Source: Gammaproteobacteria bacterium
Lineage (GTDB): Bacteria; Pseudomonadota; Gammaproteobacteria; Pseudomonadales; Azotimanducaceae_A
Direction: 5' to 3'
Assembly: GCA_012960755.1 (NCBI GenBank)
Contig: DUAT01000041.1
Span: 1 to 64,000, forward strand
DNA length: 64,000 bases
Part shown: in pieces, positions 1 through 8,626 of the stretch
Layout of the letters: the number at the start of each line of letters is the position of its first letter
How positions within the stretch are numbered: the first letter of the stretch is position 1
Notes under the pieces: model-generated
Told to the model about the DNA's origin: nothing
The model's database searches: none
The model's input: only the letters and a program-made list of their open reading frames with translations
Made by a program: the position numbers and the translations under genes

Positions 1-2
1 AA

Positions 3-692
3 TTTATCGTCTGCCAGTTTGAGCAGGCCAGGGGCGATCTTGTCGCCGAGGCAGATTGGGGGCCTGAGCTGTTCAGCCACTGGGGTCGATGCATCGGGGA
101 ATTTCACCTGGCAGCGACACACTTCAATCCAGAGCATCGGCGCATGGATTGGCGAGCCGATGAAAACCTGAATTTCAGGGCGCGAATACCTGTTGCTGAA
201 TCGCGTGTATTACAACAGGCCGACGACTGCCTGAAGCGAATTGGGCAGTTAGCGACGAGCAAGGACACCTACGGTATGATTCACTGTGATGCCCATCCGG
301 GAAACTTCTTCCTGGAAGATGGCAGTTTAACGTTCTTTGACTTCGATGATTGTTGTTATCAGTGGTTTGTCTTTGATGTCGCAACCATTATGTTCAGTGC
401 AGTGCTGCAACCCTGGATGGAAGACAGCCAATCAGCCCGTGATGCTGAGGCGAGCACATTCCTGAAACACTTCTTCGAGGGTTATGACCGCGTCTTCCCT
501 GTCTCTGCATTTCTGCTGGAGCATATGCCACTATTTTTGAAAGCCCGTGAATTGAGTTTGTATGCGGTGATACATGCCCATATGGATGTCAACAATCTAC
601 AGGACTGGTTTGCTGTCAAATTCATGCGAGACAGACAGCAGCGAATTGAATCTGGTGCACCGGTGCTGGATCTGGATTTTTCGTCATTGTGA
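3..692 (+). CDS. APH-family phosphotransferase, 5' end cut by window
   Basis: The reading frame is open from the first complete codon of the window, so the N-terminus lies outside; 229 residues remain. It has the catalytic core of aminoglycoside phosphotransferase/choline-kinase-like enzymes: a Brenner-type H-x-D-x4-N motif (HCDAHPGN, about residues 94-101 of the fragment) and a metal-binding DFD at about 113-115. Such enzymes transfer the ATP gamma-phosphate to a small hydroxylated or amino substrate, or to a protein. The missing part would carry the glycine-rich loop and the ATP-binding lysine. The substrate cannot be told; HCDAHPGN and the mostly helical tail fit the stress-kinase-like SrkA/homoserine-kinase-type branch as well as antibiotic kinases, so no resistance role should be assumed. 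Confidence 0.8.
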   Translation, partial: FIVCQFEQARGDLVAEADWGPELFSHWGRCIGEFHLAATHFNPEHRRMDWRADENLNFRARIPVAESRVLQQADDCLKRIGQLATSKDTYGMIHCDAHPGNFFLEDGSLTFFDFDDCCYQWFVFDVATIMFSAVLQPWMEDSQSARDAEASTFLKHFFEGYDRVFPVSAFLLEHMPLFLKARELSLYAVIHAHMDVNNLQDWFAVKFMRDRQQRIESGAPVLDLDFSSL

Positions 693-786
693 TTCACACA
701 ACTTGTAACCCCGCAATTCTCCCCCTACCGTTCGGGGCGTATTCAACTAAAATGCCGCTCAACTAAACTTACCCTGCCAGTACGTC

Positions 787-1533
787 ATGAATCAGATTGA
801 TCCTGTCCAGTTAGCTCTCCCGCAATTAATGTCAATGACACAAGAGGTGTGGACTGCTTTGTAGGCCAGGCCGAGAGCTATGGTGCCATCGGCTGACCCG
901 AGCACGCCGATTCACTACCAGGTTGAACGGTTGCGTGAAGGTCGTGGTTCAGACACCCGCAATATATCAGCGTATCAGTCAGGCAAGCGGGTGTTCCAGA
1001 TGATGGCGAATTTTAAGTTGCCGGGAGCAGGTGAGGAGCATCAGAAGCCCATGCCCAATGTCATTGATCCCGATGAACTGCGGCCACACAAGCCAGATCG
1101 GGCAATCAGTTTAAACCGCCGATGATGGCGGGGGGACCGTGCCCGGATGTTGATGATTTCGGATTCCTTTGTACCCCAGACGTTCAAAACCGGTCGCGAG
1201 CCAAAATTGCAGTGCTGGATGAAATCCAATCACCAGGGAAAAACTTCAGCACAAATGGCGCAATGTGTATTGGCTTTCTTATCTGACGGTACGCTGATGT
1301 TTAACTCTGTCCTGCCCTATGGTGTCCCGTTTCAGACTCATCGGCTCACCAGCCTGGATCATAGTGTCTGGTTTCATCGGTCCTGTGATATGACGCAATG
1401 GACGTTATTCGATCAACGCAGTACGGCGGTAGCAGACAGTCGCGGAATGAATGAAGGTGAGGTGTTTGATCGACAGGGTCGGTTGGTCTGCACGATCAGC
1501 CAGGAGTCAATGTTACGGCGAATGGTCTGCTGA
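787..1533 (+). pseudogene. Decayed acyl-CoA thioesterase II (tesB-like)
   Basis: Three stretches in order resemble TesB. The N-terminus (from ATG 787) ends at a TAG at 862. A second part from about 880 contains PIHYQVERLREGR and SGKRVFQMMANF, the core of the first hot-dog domain. A third part from about 1147 contains QCVLAFLSDGTLM, SLDHSVWFHR and GRLVCTISQE, the second hot-dog domain. About 40 codons are missing between the first two parts, where the HSLHxYFLRPG motif should be; a short frame-shifted remnant (GQAESYGAIG) is readable near 864-896, and a TGA lies at 1123. An intact TesB is about 290 residues. It once hydrolysed acyl-CoA to free acid and CoA; it is now very unlikely to make an active enzyme. 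Confidence 0.8.
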
Positions 1534-1554
1534 CATTGCGTTCATTTTCGCTGG

Positions 1555-2742
1555 TTACCTGACCACGCCGTCTGCAAAAAACCCTTTGATCTCTGTGTCG
1601 GAGAATCCGAACCGGGTCATGATCTCCCTGCTGTGCTCGCCAATGTAGGGCGCGGTTCCCTGGATCTTCGCCGGTGTCTCTGAAAAGCGAGCAGCCGGAC
1701 GAGGTTGGCGGATTTTGCCGAGCCCGGGTTGTTCCATTTCCTCGATCAACTCGTTAGCAATGATTTGTTCGTGGCTTAACAGCTCTTTGCGTGTTAACAC
1801 GGGTGCAGAGGGGACGGCATGTTCGTCGAGTACTTTAAGCCAGTGGGCTGTGGGTTTTGTTGCCAGCACTTCTGCGGTCATGTTGAGGCGGATAGTGTTG
1901 TTCCGAACGCGACCCCCTGGTGTGTTAAAGCGGTCATCATCCAGCCATGCTTCCCTGTCCAGGGCTCTGCACATGCCTTCCCATTCTGCGTTTGAAATGG
2001 CGCCAGCGGTAATGTACCCATCGGTTGTTTCGTAAATCAGGTCCGGTGCGAGCTGTGGTGGTACCTTGTCCTCGTTCCCAATGACCGTGTAACCGGCCAT
2101 ACCTTCCGACCAGGTGAGGGAGATCATCGAGTCGATCATCGCCAGCGTCACATGTTGCCCCTTGCCTGTTCTCTCGCGGGATAAAAGCGCAGAGGTGATG
2201 GCCTGTGCCGCGGTCATGGCGGTCGTCATATCAGGAATAACCGTGCGAACCATTTTGGGCCGGCCGGTCTCCCTGTCCCGCTGTATATCTGCCAGACCTG
2301 ACAGGGATTGAATCACAGGGTCGTAGACTCGCTTGTGGGAATAGGGTCCTTTGCTGCCAAAGCCGGAAATGGAGCAGTAGACAATGCCCGGGTTAATTTG
2401 CCGGATCACCTCATAACCCAGGCCCATTCGCTCAATGGCACCGGGCCTGAAGTTCTGGACGAATACGTCCACCTCAGCCGATATTTTCTTCAGCAGGGTG
2501 ACGCCAGCCTCGGTTTTCAGGTTAATTGAGATTGCCTTCTTGCCACGGTTGGCAGAGGTAAACGAGGGCGTGATGCCTTTATCGCCACCACCCATAAAAC
2601 GCACAATATCCCCCTGAAAGGACTCTACTTTGATCACCTCGGCACCCTGGTCGCAGAGTGTTGAGGTCGCCAGTGGGCCTGATAAAACAGCGGACAGATC
2701 AAGAACCTTGAATCCCGTGAGTGGGCCCTGGGGAGCTTGCAT
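1555..2742 (-). CDS. CaiB/BaiF family III CoA-transferase
   Basis: The 395-residue protein is a full-length family III CoA-transferase, which moves CoA between a donor acyl-CoA and an acid acceptor through a covalent aspartyl intermediate. Near the N-terminus GFKVLDLSAVLSGPLA begins the CoA-binding Rossmann-like part, followed by VIKVE and NFRPGAIERMGLGY, all family hallmarks. The catalytic Asp is most likely D171 in VIPDMTTAM. An AGGTAAGG-like ribosome site precedes the ATG. It converges with the tesB remnant and is divergent from the GST gene. In this setting it probably activates the carboxylic acid that feeds the nearby acyl-CoA dehydrogenases, but the substrate is unknown; alpha-methylacyl-CoA racemases share the fold and cannot be excluded. 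Confidence 0.88.
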   Translation of the reverse strand: MQAPQGPLTGFKVLDLSAVLSGPLATSTLCDQGAEVIKVESFQGDIVRFMGGGDKGITPSFTSANRGKKAISINLKTEAGVTLLKKISAEVDVFVQNFRPGAIERMGLGYEVIRQINPGIVYCSISGFGSKGPYSHKRVYDPVIQSLSGLADIQRDRETGRPKMVRTVIPDMTTAMTAAQAITSALLSRERTGKGQHVTLAMIDSMISLTWSEGMAGYTVIGNEDKVPPQLAPDLIYETTDGYITAGAISNAEWEGMCRALDREAWLDDDRFNTPGGRVRNNTIRLNMTAEVLATKPTAHWLKVLDEHAVPSAPVLTRKELLSHEQIIANELIEEMEQPGLGKIRQPRPAARFSETPAKIQGTAPYIGEHSREIMTRFGFSDTEIKGFFADGVVR

Positions 2743-2824
2743 AAGCCTTACCTGGATTGATTTTGAGGTGTGAACTATGTCACATTGAGAGGCTGGGATT
2801 CAATGCCGCGTTGAGAATAAGGTT

Positions 2825-3493
2825 ATGAATAAGATGAATAAATTAACGCTCTGGGGTGTGGGTACCACGCGGACTTTCCGCGTTCACTGGATGCTGCATG
2901 AACTTGGCCTGGACTATGAGACCCGACGAATTGAATCCCGTACCGGAGAAACACAATCTGACGAATACACAACACTCAATCCCAAGCAAAAAATACCGAC
3001 CCTGGTGGATGGTGATCTGGTGCTCACAGAAAGCACAGCGATCATGCGTCATCTGCGAAGAATTTGTGACAAGCTGCCCCATGACGACTATCAAACCTCA
3101 ACAGAAGGTCAGGCAAGGTACGACGAATGGCTTTCATTTATGTTAATGGAACTGGATGCGACCTCGCTTTATGTGGTCAGACGCCACAAAGATTTATCTG
3201 CGATCTACGGGGTGGCAGAAAACGCCGTGACTTCATCTATCGAGTATTTTGAACGCATGATTGATTCTGTCGTGGATGAAATAGCGGGTCGCAGTTTCCT
3301 CTGGGGCTCTTGCTTTTCAGAACTGGATATCCATATGTCCATCCTGCTGGATTGGGGTGGCGCTGTGGGGGCGAGGATACCTGAGAGTCTGGCGGGTTAT
3401 CATCAACACATAAAAAGCCGCCCAGCCTATCGGTTGGCACAGATACACAATTTTTCTGATCTGAAGATCCCGACAGCTAAGCCGCTAAAGTGA
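2825..3493 (+). CDS. Glutathione S-transferase family protein
   Basis: This 222-residue protein has the cytosolic GST layout: an N-terminal thioredoxin-like domain (about 1-85) with the cis-Pro region KIPTLVDG and the glutathione-contact motif ESTAIMRHL, then an all-helical C-terminal domain. The catalytic Ser/Tyr/Cys position near the N-terminus is occupied by the TTRTFRV segment, as in bacterial beta/theta-like GSTs where a Ser or Thr may serve. It may conjugate, isomerise or reductively open reactive intermediates. It sits head-to-head with the CoA-transferase and converges with the P450 gene (21-bp gap), which suggests handling of oxidised intermediates, such as epoxides, from that pathway. 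The specific reaction is not deducible. Confidence 0.85.
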   Translation: MNKMNKLTLWGVGTTRTFRVHWMLHELGLDYETRRIESRTGETQSDEYTTLNPKQKIPTLVDGDLVLTESTAIMRHLRRICDKLPHDDYQTSTEGQARYDEWLSFMLMELDATSLYVVRRHKDLSAIYGVAENAVTSSIEYFERMIDSVVDEIAGRSFLWGSCFSELDIHMSILLDWGGAVGARIPESLAGYHQHIKSRPAYRLAQIHNFSDLKIPTAKPLK

Positions 3494-3514
3494 TTCGATG
3501 ACATATTCTATGAC

Positions 3515-4645
3515 TTACTGGAACGTAAGCCATAGATGATGAAAGCCCCGGAGTAAATGTGAACCGACCCTTTCATTTTCACCGTCAGCACGGCCGACGG
3601 AATCAAATTTCCGTAACAAAGCCGCCATCGCCATTTTTGCTTCGAGCCTGGCGAGTGGCGCTCCAATACAAAAATGGATACCAAACCCGAAACTATGGTG
3701 GTTGGCTTTGGCGCGGTCCAGCTTAAATTGTTCCGGGTCTTCATAGGACCGCGGGTCCCGATTTGCTGAACCCATCACGACCTGGACGATCTCCCCTTTG
3801 TTGATTTGCTGACCGTGGAGTTCTGTATCTGTCAATGCCTGTCGCATCAGGAACTGAACCGGTGAATCGTAGCGCAGGGATTCTTCGATGCTCGCCTCGA
3901 TTAAGGTCGGGTCGCGTTTCAGTTCTGCATAGATGTCGGGATTGTCAGCCAGCACATTCAGGAAATTTCCCAACAGGTTGGTAGTGGTTTCATTACCGGC
4001 GATCAGCAGTAAAATACAAAAGCCGATAATATCCTGATCCGCCAATTGCTCTCCATCGATCTCGGCGTTGACGATTGCCGAAACAAGGTCTTCACCGGGG
4101 TTCTCGCGACGCAGGGGAATAAGGGATGCGAAATAAGCCCCCATCTCGAATATTTCACTTTCCCGGTCGGCAATGGAAGCACCCGCCAGGGTGCCGGTCA
4201 AAGCATCAGACCAGCGTTTAAAATCATCTGCTCGTTCTGCGGGTATGTCCATCATTTTTGAAATCACGGCGACGGGCAGCGGAGTGGTGAGCGCGGTGAC
4301 AATGTCCACTGGCTCGCCCGCCTTGATCTCTGCAACCAGGTCCCTCGCAATCGTCTCAACCCGGTCACTAATGGATTTTAGCATTCGAACCGTGAATGCC
4401 TTGTTTACCAGGCCGCGCAGTTGGGTGTGGCGGGGCGGGTCATCCGTTAACAGTGGTAGCGGGCTACCTTGCCCCATGGCCTGGGATGAGAAATGCGCGG
4501 AATTTTTCAATATCGACCGAATGTCATCGTACCGGGTGAGCACCCAGAATCCGGATTCTTCGTCACGCCAGATTGGCTTTTCTTCCCGCCATTGCTGGTA
4601 GTAGGGGTACGGGTCAGTAATCAGCTCGGGTATCATGAAGCGCAT
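3515..4645 (-). CDS. Cytochrome P450
   Basis: This soluble bacterial P450 has 376 residues, slightly short for the roughly 400-residue family because the N-terminal extension is brief. Diagnostic parts are present in order: I-helix oxygen-binding AGNETT (about 216-221), K-helix ExxR (E255-R258), and the haem-ligand loop SFGFGIHFCIGAPLAR with Cys326 as thiolate ligand. It hydroxylates or epoxidises a hydrophobic substrate using electrons from a ferredoxin and reductase, neither of which is encoded nearby. The same-strand neighbour downstream of the GST convergence and the alkylsulfatase just upstream (sdsA-like, same strand, 86-bp gap) suggest a shared role in lipid or sterol degradation. The substrate is unknown. 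Confidence 0.93.
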   Translation of the reverse strand: MRFMIPELITDPYPYYQQWREEKPIWRDEESGFWVLTRYDDIRSILKNSAHFSSQAMGQGSPLPLLTDDPPRHTQLRGLVNKAFTVRMLKSISDRVETIARDLVAEIKAGEPVDIVTALTTPLPVAVISKMMDIPAERADDFKRWSDALTGTLAGASIADRESEIFEMGAYFASLIPLRRENPGEDLVSAIVNAEIDGEQLADQDIIGFCILLLIAGNETTTNLLGNFLNVLADNPDIYAELKRDPTLIEASIEESLRYDSPVQFLMRQALTDTELHGQQINKGEIVQVVMGSANRDPRSYEDPEQFKLDRAKANHHSFGFGIHFCIGAPLARLEAKMAMAALLRKFDSVGRADGENERVGSHLLRGFHHLWLTFQ

Positions 4646-4708
4646 GATCGGTTCACTTTGGTTAACCAGTCCAATCAGTATACATGCATAACCGGGTGAA
4701 TTATCAGA

Positions 4709-4746
4709 TAGAACTTATCAAGTAGAACTTATCAAGTAGAACTTAG
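4709..4746. repeat. 14-bp tandem repeat, 2.7 copies
   Basis: The unit TAGAACTTATCAAG is present twice exactly (4709-4722 and 4723-4736), followed by ten further bases of a third unit. It covers the last codons and stop of the alkylsulfatase gene, so each unit supplies TGA-TAA in that gene's direction. It probably arose by replication slippage; no hairpin or regulatory role is evident. Confidence 0.7.
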
Positions 4747-6684
4747 TCCCCATGGTTCCCGCGGGGTCATGATCGGGAATCGTCTTTCGAACTGGTCAAA
4801 CAGGTCTCTCAACGTCACCATTGCAGTGAGATCACCATCTATCTCCAGCGCGCTATCCTGCATCAATTGACCAGCATCGGTCAGGCCCATCATCAGCTTC
4901 TTGAAATTGATCGCGTTTATCTTCAGTGTTGCCGCCGGGGTATCGTGCTGCCTGCCAGGGAATGCATGCAGTACTGAGTTTTCGATTGAGAGCAATGTGG
5001 CCTCAGAGTCCGTGAACGCCAGATTGATATGTAACGCCAGACCTTCTGCTTTGGGGCCATTCAACCGTACAGCCATGGTTTGAAACAGATTTTCGAGCGG
5101 AATAGCCTGTGCCATGCTGCCCGTGGCGCCGAATTTTTCGCCTTTGGGCAGCCCGTCCCGCAGTTCAAGGGCACCGCACAGATAGAAGTTGCGCCAGGGT
5201 CCGGATTCGGATTGATAACCCAGTTGTTCAAGGCTGTCTGCCAGCAGGGCACGACAGTCAAGATGGTCGGGTTGAGCCATCACCACGTGGTTGAGGACTT
5301 CCGCAACCCAGCGGTATTCACCCTTGTCGAAACAGGATCTGGTTTTATCCAGTATAGAATCTGCACCGCCCATATATTCAACGTACTTTTCGGCTGCTGC
5401 AACCGGGGGCAAGGCATAAAGACTCGCGGGATTGCCATTGAAAAATCCCAGGTATTTAACGTAAACCGCCCGTGTGTTGTGATGCACGGTGCCGTAGTAG
5501 TCCCGGTTGTAAAATTCCCTGGCCAGGCTCTCTGGCAGGTGAACCTGTTCGGCGATTTCTTCCTTGACATATCCATGATTCGCCAATCTCAAGGTCTGGT
5601 CATGAATATACTTGTAGGTGTCCCGCTGTTTTTTCAGATAATCAACAACCTCTGCGCGACCCCAGATTGGCCAGTGGTGGCTGGCGAATTCCAGATCCAG
5701 CCTGTCACCAAACAGATCAATGGATTCATTGATCTGTGCGTTCCACGCGAGTGCATCTCTTACCTGTGCACCGCGGGGCGTGTAGACATTGTGCAGATGA
5801 TGGGAGGTGATTTCAGACATACACAGTGCTTTAAACTGTGGGAAGTAGAAGACCATTTCGGCGGGGGCTTCTGTCCCGGGTGTCATCTGGAATTCTATTT
5901 CGATACCATCAATATTCCGCGTCTCGCCGGTTTCCTTAATATAATCGTTAGGAATAACAAACCCGGTACTGCCCATGGATAACGCGGCGCCGAGACCCGT
6001 TGTGACGAACCCGGTGACAGAGGGGCTTAACAGATTGCCGTACATGTAAGTCGCCCGACGTGACATCACATTACCCGCGAGGACGTTCTCTGAGAGTGAC
6101 TCATCAACAAAGTCCGCAGGCGCGAGTACCAGCACCTTGCCGGACTCGGCATCTTCCTGGCTGACAACCCCGAGCACGCCTGCAAAGTGATCAGCATGAC
6201 TATGGGTGTGGATAACCGCGATCACTGGCCGTTCACCAAGATGCTGATTGGCCAGCGCCAGACCGGCGCGGGAAGTTTCGGAAGATGTCAGCGGATCAAT
6301 AATGATCCAGCCAGTGTTACCTCGAATCAGGGTCATATTGGCAATATCAAATGATCGAATCTGGTAGATACCGTCGGTCACCTCATACAAGCCGTGATGC
6401 AGGGCATTGAGTTGTGCCTGGCGCCACAAGGATGGATTAACAGTGTCTGGAGCTTCGCCCTGCAGAAATGAGAGGGGTTCCAGGTCAAAGGCATTCCGTT
6501 TGCCGCGGTCATGGCTAATTGTCATGGGTGAGAGTGTAGCGATAAATCCTTTTTTCGCGTTGTCGAAACTGCGTCGATCCTCGAAGTTCAACTTATCACG
6601 AAAGGATTGATTAATCGTTTGCGTCCGTGCCGTGGCGGGTTTCGCCTGGGACAGTCCACTGGGCAAAGGCTGGTAGTCGGTCAT
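4732..6684 (-). CDS. SdsA-type alkylsulfatase (metallo-beta-lactamase fold)
   Basis: This 650-residue protein has the full layout of SdsA1/linear primary alkylsulfatases: a metallo-beta-lactamase domain with the zinc motif THSHADH (H161, H163, D165, H166), then a helical dimerisation region (about 380-520), and a C-terminal SCP2-like sterol-carrier domain (about 530-645) that recruits the aliphatic chain. The family hydrolyses alkyl sulfates such as dodecyl sulfate to alcohol and sulfate. No Sec signal peptide is visible, unlike the periplasmic Pseudomonas enzyme, so it is probably cytoplasmic. It is divergent from the FAD-linked oxidase across 288 bp. The alcohol it releases could enter the P450/acyl-CoA route next door; the natural substrate may be a sulfated lipid rather than a detergent. 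Confidence 0.88.
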   Translation of the reverse strand: MTDYQPLPSGLSQAKPATARTQTINQSFRDKLNFEDRRSFDNAKKGFIATLSPMTISHDRGKRNAFDLEPLSFLQGEAPDTVNPSLWRQAQLNALHHGLYEVTDGIYQIRSFDIANMTLIRGNTGWIIIDPLTSSETSRAGLALANQHLGERPVIAVIHTHSHADHFAGVLGVVSQEDAESGKVLVLAPADFVDESLSENVLAGNVMSRRATYMYGNLLSPSVTGFVTTGLGAALSMGSTGFVIPNDYIKETGETRNIDGIEIEFQMTPGTEAPAEMVFYFPQFKALCMSEITSHHLHNVYTPRGAQVRDALAWNAQINESIDLFGDRLDLEFASHHWPIWGRAEVVDYLKKQRDTYKYIHDQTLRLANHGYVKEEIAEQVHLPESLAREFYNRDYYGTVHHNTRAVYVKYLGFFNGNPASLYALPPVAAAEKYVEYMGGADSILDKTRSCFDKGEYRWVAEVLNHVVMAQPDHLDCRALLADSLEQLGYQSESGPWRNFYLCGALELRDGLPKGEKFGATGSMAQAIPLENLFQTMAVRLNGPKAEGLALHINLAFTDSEATLLSIENSVLHAFPGRQHDTPAATLKINAINFKKLMMGLTDAGQLMQDSALEIDGDLTAMVTLRDLFDQFERRFPIMTPREPWGLSST

Positions 6685-6972
6685 AATATGCGCTGCCGTT
6701 GTAGTCAGGTTGAAGTTATGGTGGTACTGGGGTCATATGGAATCATAAGTACTCGAGAAGCGCAATTTACCGGCATGATCCACGCAGGGTGAAAATTGTA
6801 ACCTGCGGAAAATGTTGCCCTCGTGTTGCGCTTGTATCGTGGCGATGGCGGACAATTTGAAAGGACGTTCTGCTGCTACAGAAATAACGTGGATTGTTCG
6901 CGTTGCGGCGCTTATCCTGTATTCAATAGTGCGTACCACAAACACTGACCATAACAAACAGCGGAGTAGCCG
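6685..6972. promoter_or_regulatory. Divergent intergenic region, alkylsulfatase / FAD-oxidase
   Basis: The 288 bp between two outward-facing genes must hold both promoters. I could not place a confident -35/-10 pair or an operator here. A short purine-rich GCGGAG ribosome site lies just before the FAD-oxidase ATG at 6973. No convincing small gene or structured RNA is visible. Confidence 0.4.
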
Positions 6973-8622
6973 ATGACCGTTCGCCAAATGAACTTCTGGA
7001 ACTGGGGCTGGGCAGATGAGGCGACTGACCTCGACCCGTCGGCGTTAAAAAAATCAGCAGTGGGGCTCGCCAGTACCTATGGTGTTGATCATATTGAGCC
7101 GCTGACTCAACCCAGGGTTGAAGACTTTACCATTCCTGCCGGAATGCTCTCACCACCGGACAGTCTTGCTCATTTGTGCAGCCGTGACCCGGATGAGAGA
7201 CTGATTCATTCCCTGGGCAAGTCCTATGCAGATCTTGCACGCGCAGCACTGCGGGATGTGCCGAAATTTACCGATCTGGTGGCGTACCCCACAACAGAAG
7301 AAGAAGTAAAAGACCTGATCGACTGGGCCGGGCACCAGAATGCCGCAGTAATCCCCTTTGGTGGTGGGTCCAGTGTCTGTGGCGGCGTTGATCCCGATGT
7401 GGGCGGAAGTTACGACGCCGTGCTTACGATCAACTTGAGGCAACTGAATAAGGTACTCGAAGTTGACAAGGTCAGTCGGGCTGCCAGAATTCAGGGGGGC
7501 ATACTGGGCCCCGATCTTGAGGCCCAATTGAAGGTCCATGACTATACGCTGCGCCATTTTCCCCAGTCATTTGAGTTCTCGACACTGGGGGGTTGGATTG
7601 CGACGCGTTCCGGCGGTCATTACGCGACGCTCTATACCCATATAGACGACATGATTCAGAATTTGCGGGTTGTGTCCCCGGGTGGCATTACCGAATCGAG
7701 GCGACTACCAGGCTCTGGCGCAGGACCCAGCCCGGATCGACTCATGGTGGGTTCAGAAGGGATACTGGGGATTATTACGGAAGCCTGGATGCGAATTCAG
7801 CAAAGACCCATCTACCGGGCTTCAATACCGGTTTTCTTCAGCGACTTCTACGAGGCCGCCAACGCCGTTCGTGCCCTTTCCCAATCCTGGCTCTTTCCGG
7901 CCAACTGCCGTTTGATTGATGCCCATGAAGCAAGTGGTGCCACAGGCGGATCAGGCCAGGCGATGCTGATTGTCGGGTTCGAATCTGCGGATCATCCCGT
8001 TGATGCCTGGATGGACCGGGCGCTGGAATTGGTGGCGGATTTAGGCGGGCACTATGACCGCGAGGTGTTAAAGAATAAGGGCAGTAATAAGGCCGGGGCA
8101 GCTGGCCAGTGGCGCAATGCGTTTATGCAGGCGCCGTACAACAGGGCCCAGGCCATTGCCTGTGGTTTGCTGGTTGATACCTTTGAGAGCTCGATCACCT
8201 GGGATCGTTTTGAGACATTTCACGGGGAAATAACCGCGCACATGAAGAAGGTGTTGAAGGAGGTGTCGGGCCATGAGGGTCAAGTCACCTGTCGCTTTAC
8301 ACACGCATACCCGGATGGCGTCGCACCCTACTTTACCTGGTCAACACTGGGCGATGTCAACAAGATGATTGATCAGTGGCGAGTGATCAAGGCCGAATCC
8401 ATGGCCATCGTTGAAAAATGTGGTGGTACGGTGACGCACCATCATTCTGTTGGCAGGGATCATCGTCCCGGTTATGAAAAGCAAACTGACTCGCTGTTCC
8501 GGTCAGCACTGCAAATGGCAAAAAGTAAGTACGACCCAATGGGCGTTATGAACCCGGGGGTTCTTATTGATCCCCTCGATCGCAAAGTGGGCCAGACTGG
8601 TGTGATGGGCCAGGAAGAATAG
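6973..8622 (+). CDS. FAD-binding oxidase, alkyl-DHAP synthase-like
   Basis: The 549-residue protein is a VAO/PCMH-type flavoprotein: YPTTEEEVKDLIDWA opens the FAD-binding domain, IPFGGGSSVCGG binds the pyrophosphate, and MVGSEGILGIITEA closes it. It resembles alkyldihydroxyacetonephosphate synthase beyond the general fold: PQSFEFSTLGGWIATR, the DD-x-I-x2-L-R-VVSPGG stretch, and the C-terminal triple His (489-491, THHHSVG) are the AGPS active-site hallmarks. AGPS swaps the fatty acid of acyl-DHAP for a fatty alcohol to make an ether bond. Bacterial members of this group are mostly uncharacterised and may instead be 2-hydroxyacid or lipid oxidoreductases. Being divergent from an alkylsulfatase, which yields fatty alcohol, is suggestive but not proof. 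Confidence 0.82.
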   Translation: MTVRQMNFWNWGWADEATDLDPSALKKSAVGLASTYGVDHIEPLTQPRVEDFTIPAGMLSPPDSLAHLCSRDPDERLIHSLGKSYADLARAALRDVPKFTDLVAYPTTEEEVKDLIDWAGHQNAAVIPFGGGSSVCGGVDPDVGGSYDAVLTINLRQLNKVLEVDKVSRAARIQGGILGPDLEAQLKVHDYTLRHFPQSFEFSTLGGWIATRSGGHYATLYTHIDDMIQNLRVVSPGGITESRRLPGSGAGPSPDRLMVGSEGILGIITEAWMRIQQRPIYRASIPVFFSDFYEAANAVRALSQSWLFPANCRLIDAHEASGATGGSGQAMLIVGFESADHPVDAWMDRALELVADLGGHYDREVLKNKGSNKAGAAGQWRNAFMQAPYNRAQAIACGLLVDTFESSITWDRFETFHGEITAHMKKVLKEVSGHEGQVTCRFTHAYPDGVAPYFTWSTLGDVNKMIDQWRVIKAESMAIVEKCGGTVTHHHSVGRDHRPGYEKQTDSLFRSALQMAKSKYDPMGVMNPGVLIDPLDRKVGQTGVMGQEE

Positions 8623-8626
8623 CGCG

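Noticed and set aside
5080..5982. 300-residue open frame antisense to the alkylsulfatase
   Set aside because: It lies inside a well-supported gene on the other strand, has no family motif, and reads as a codon-bias shadow.
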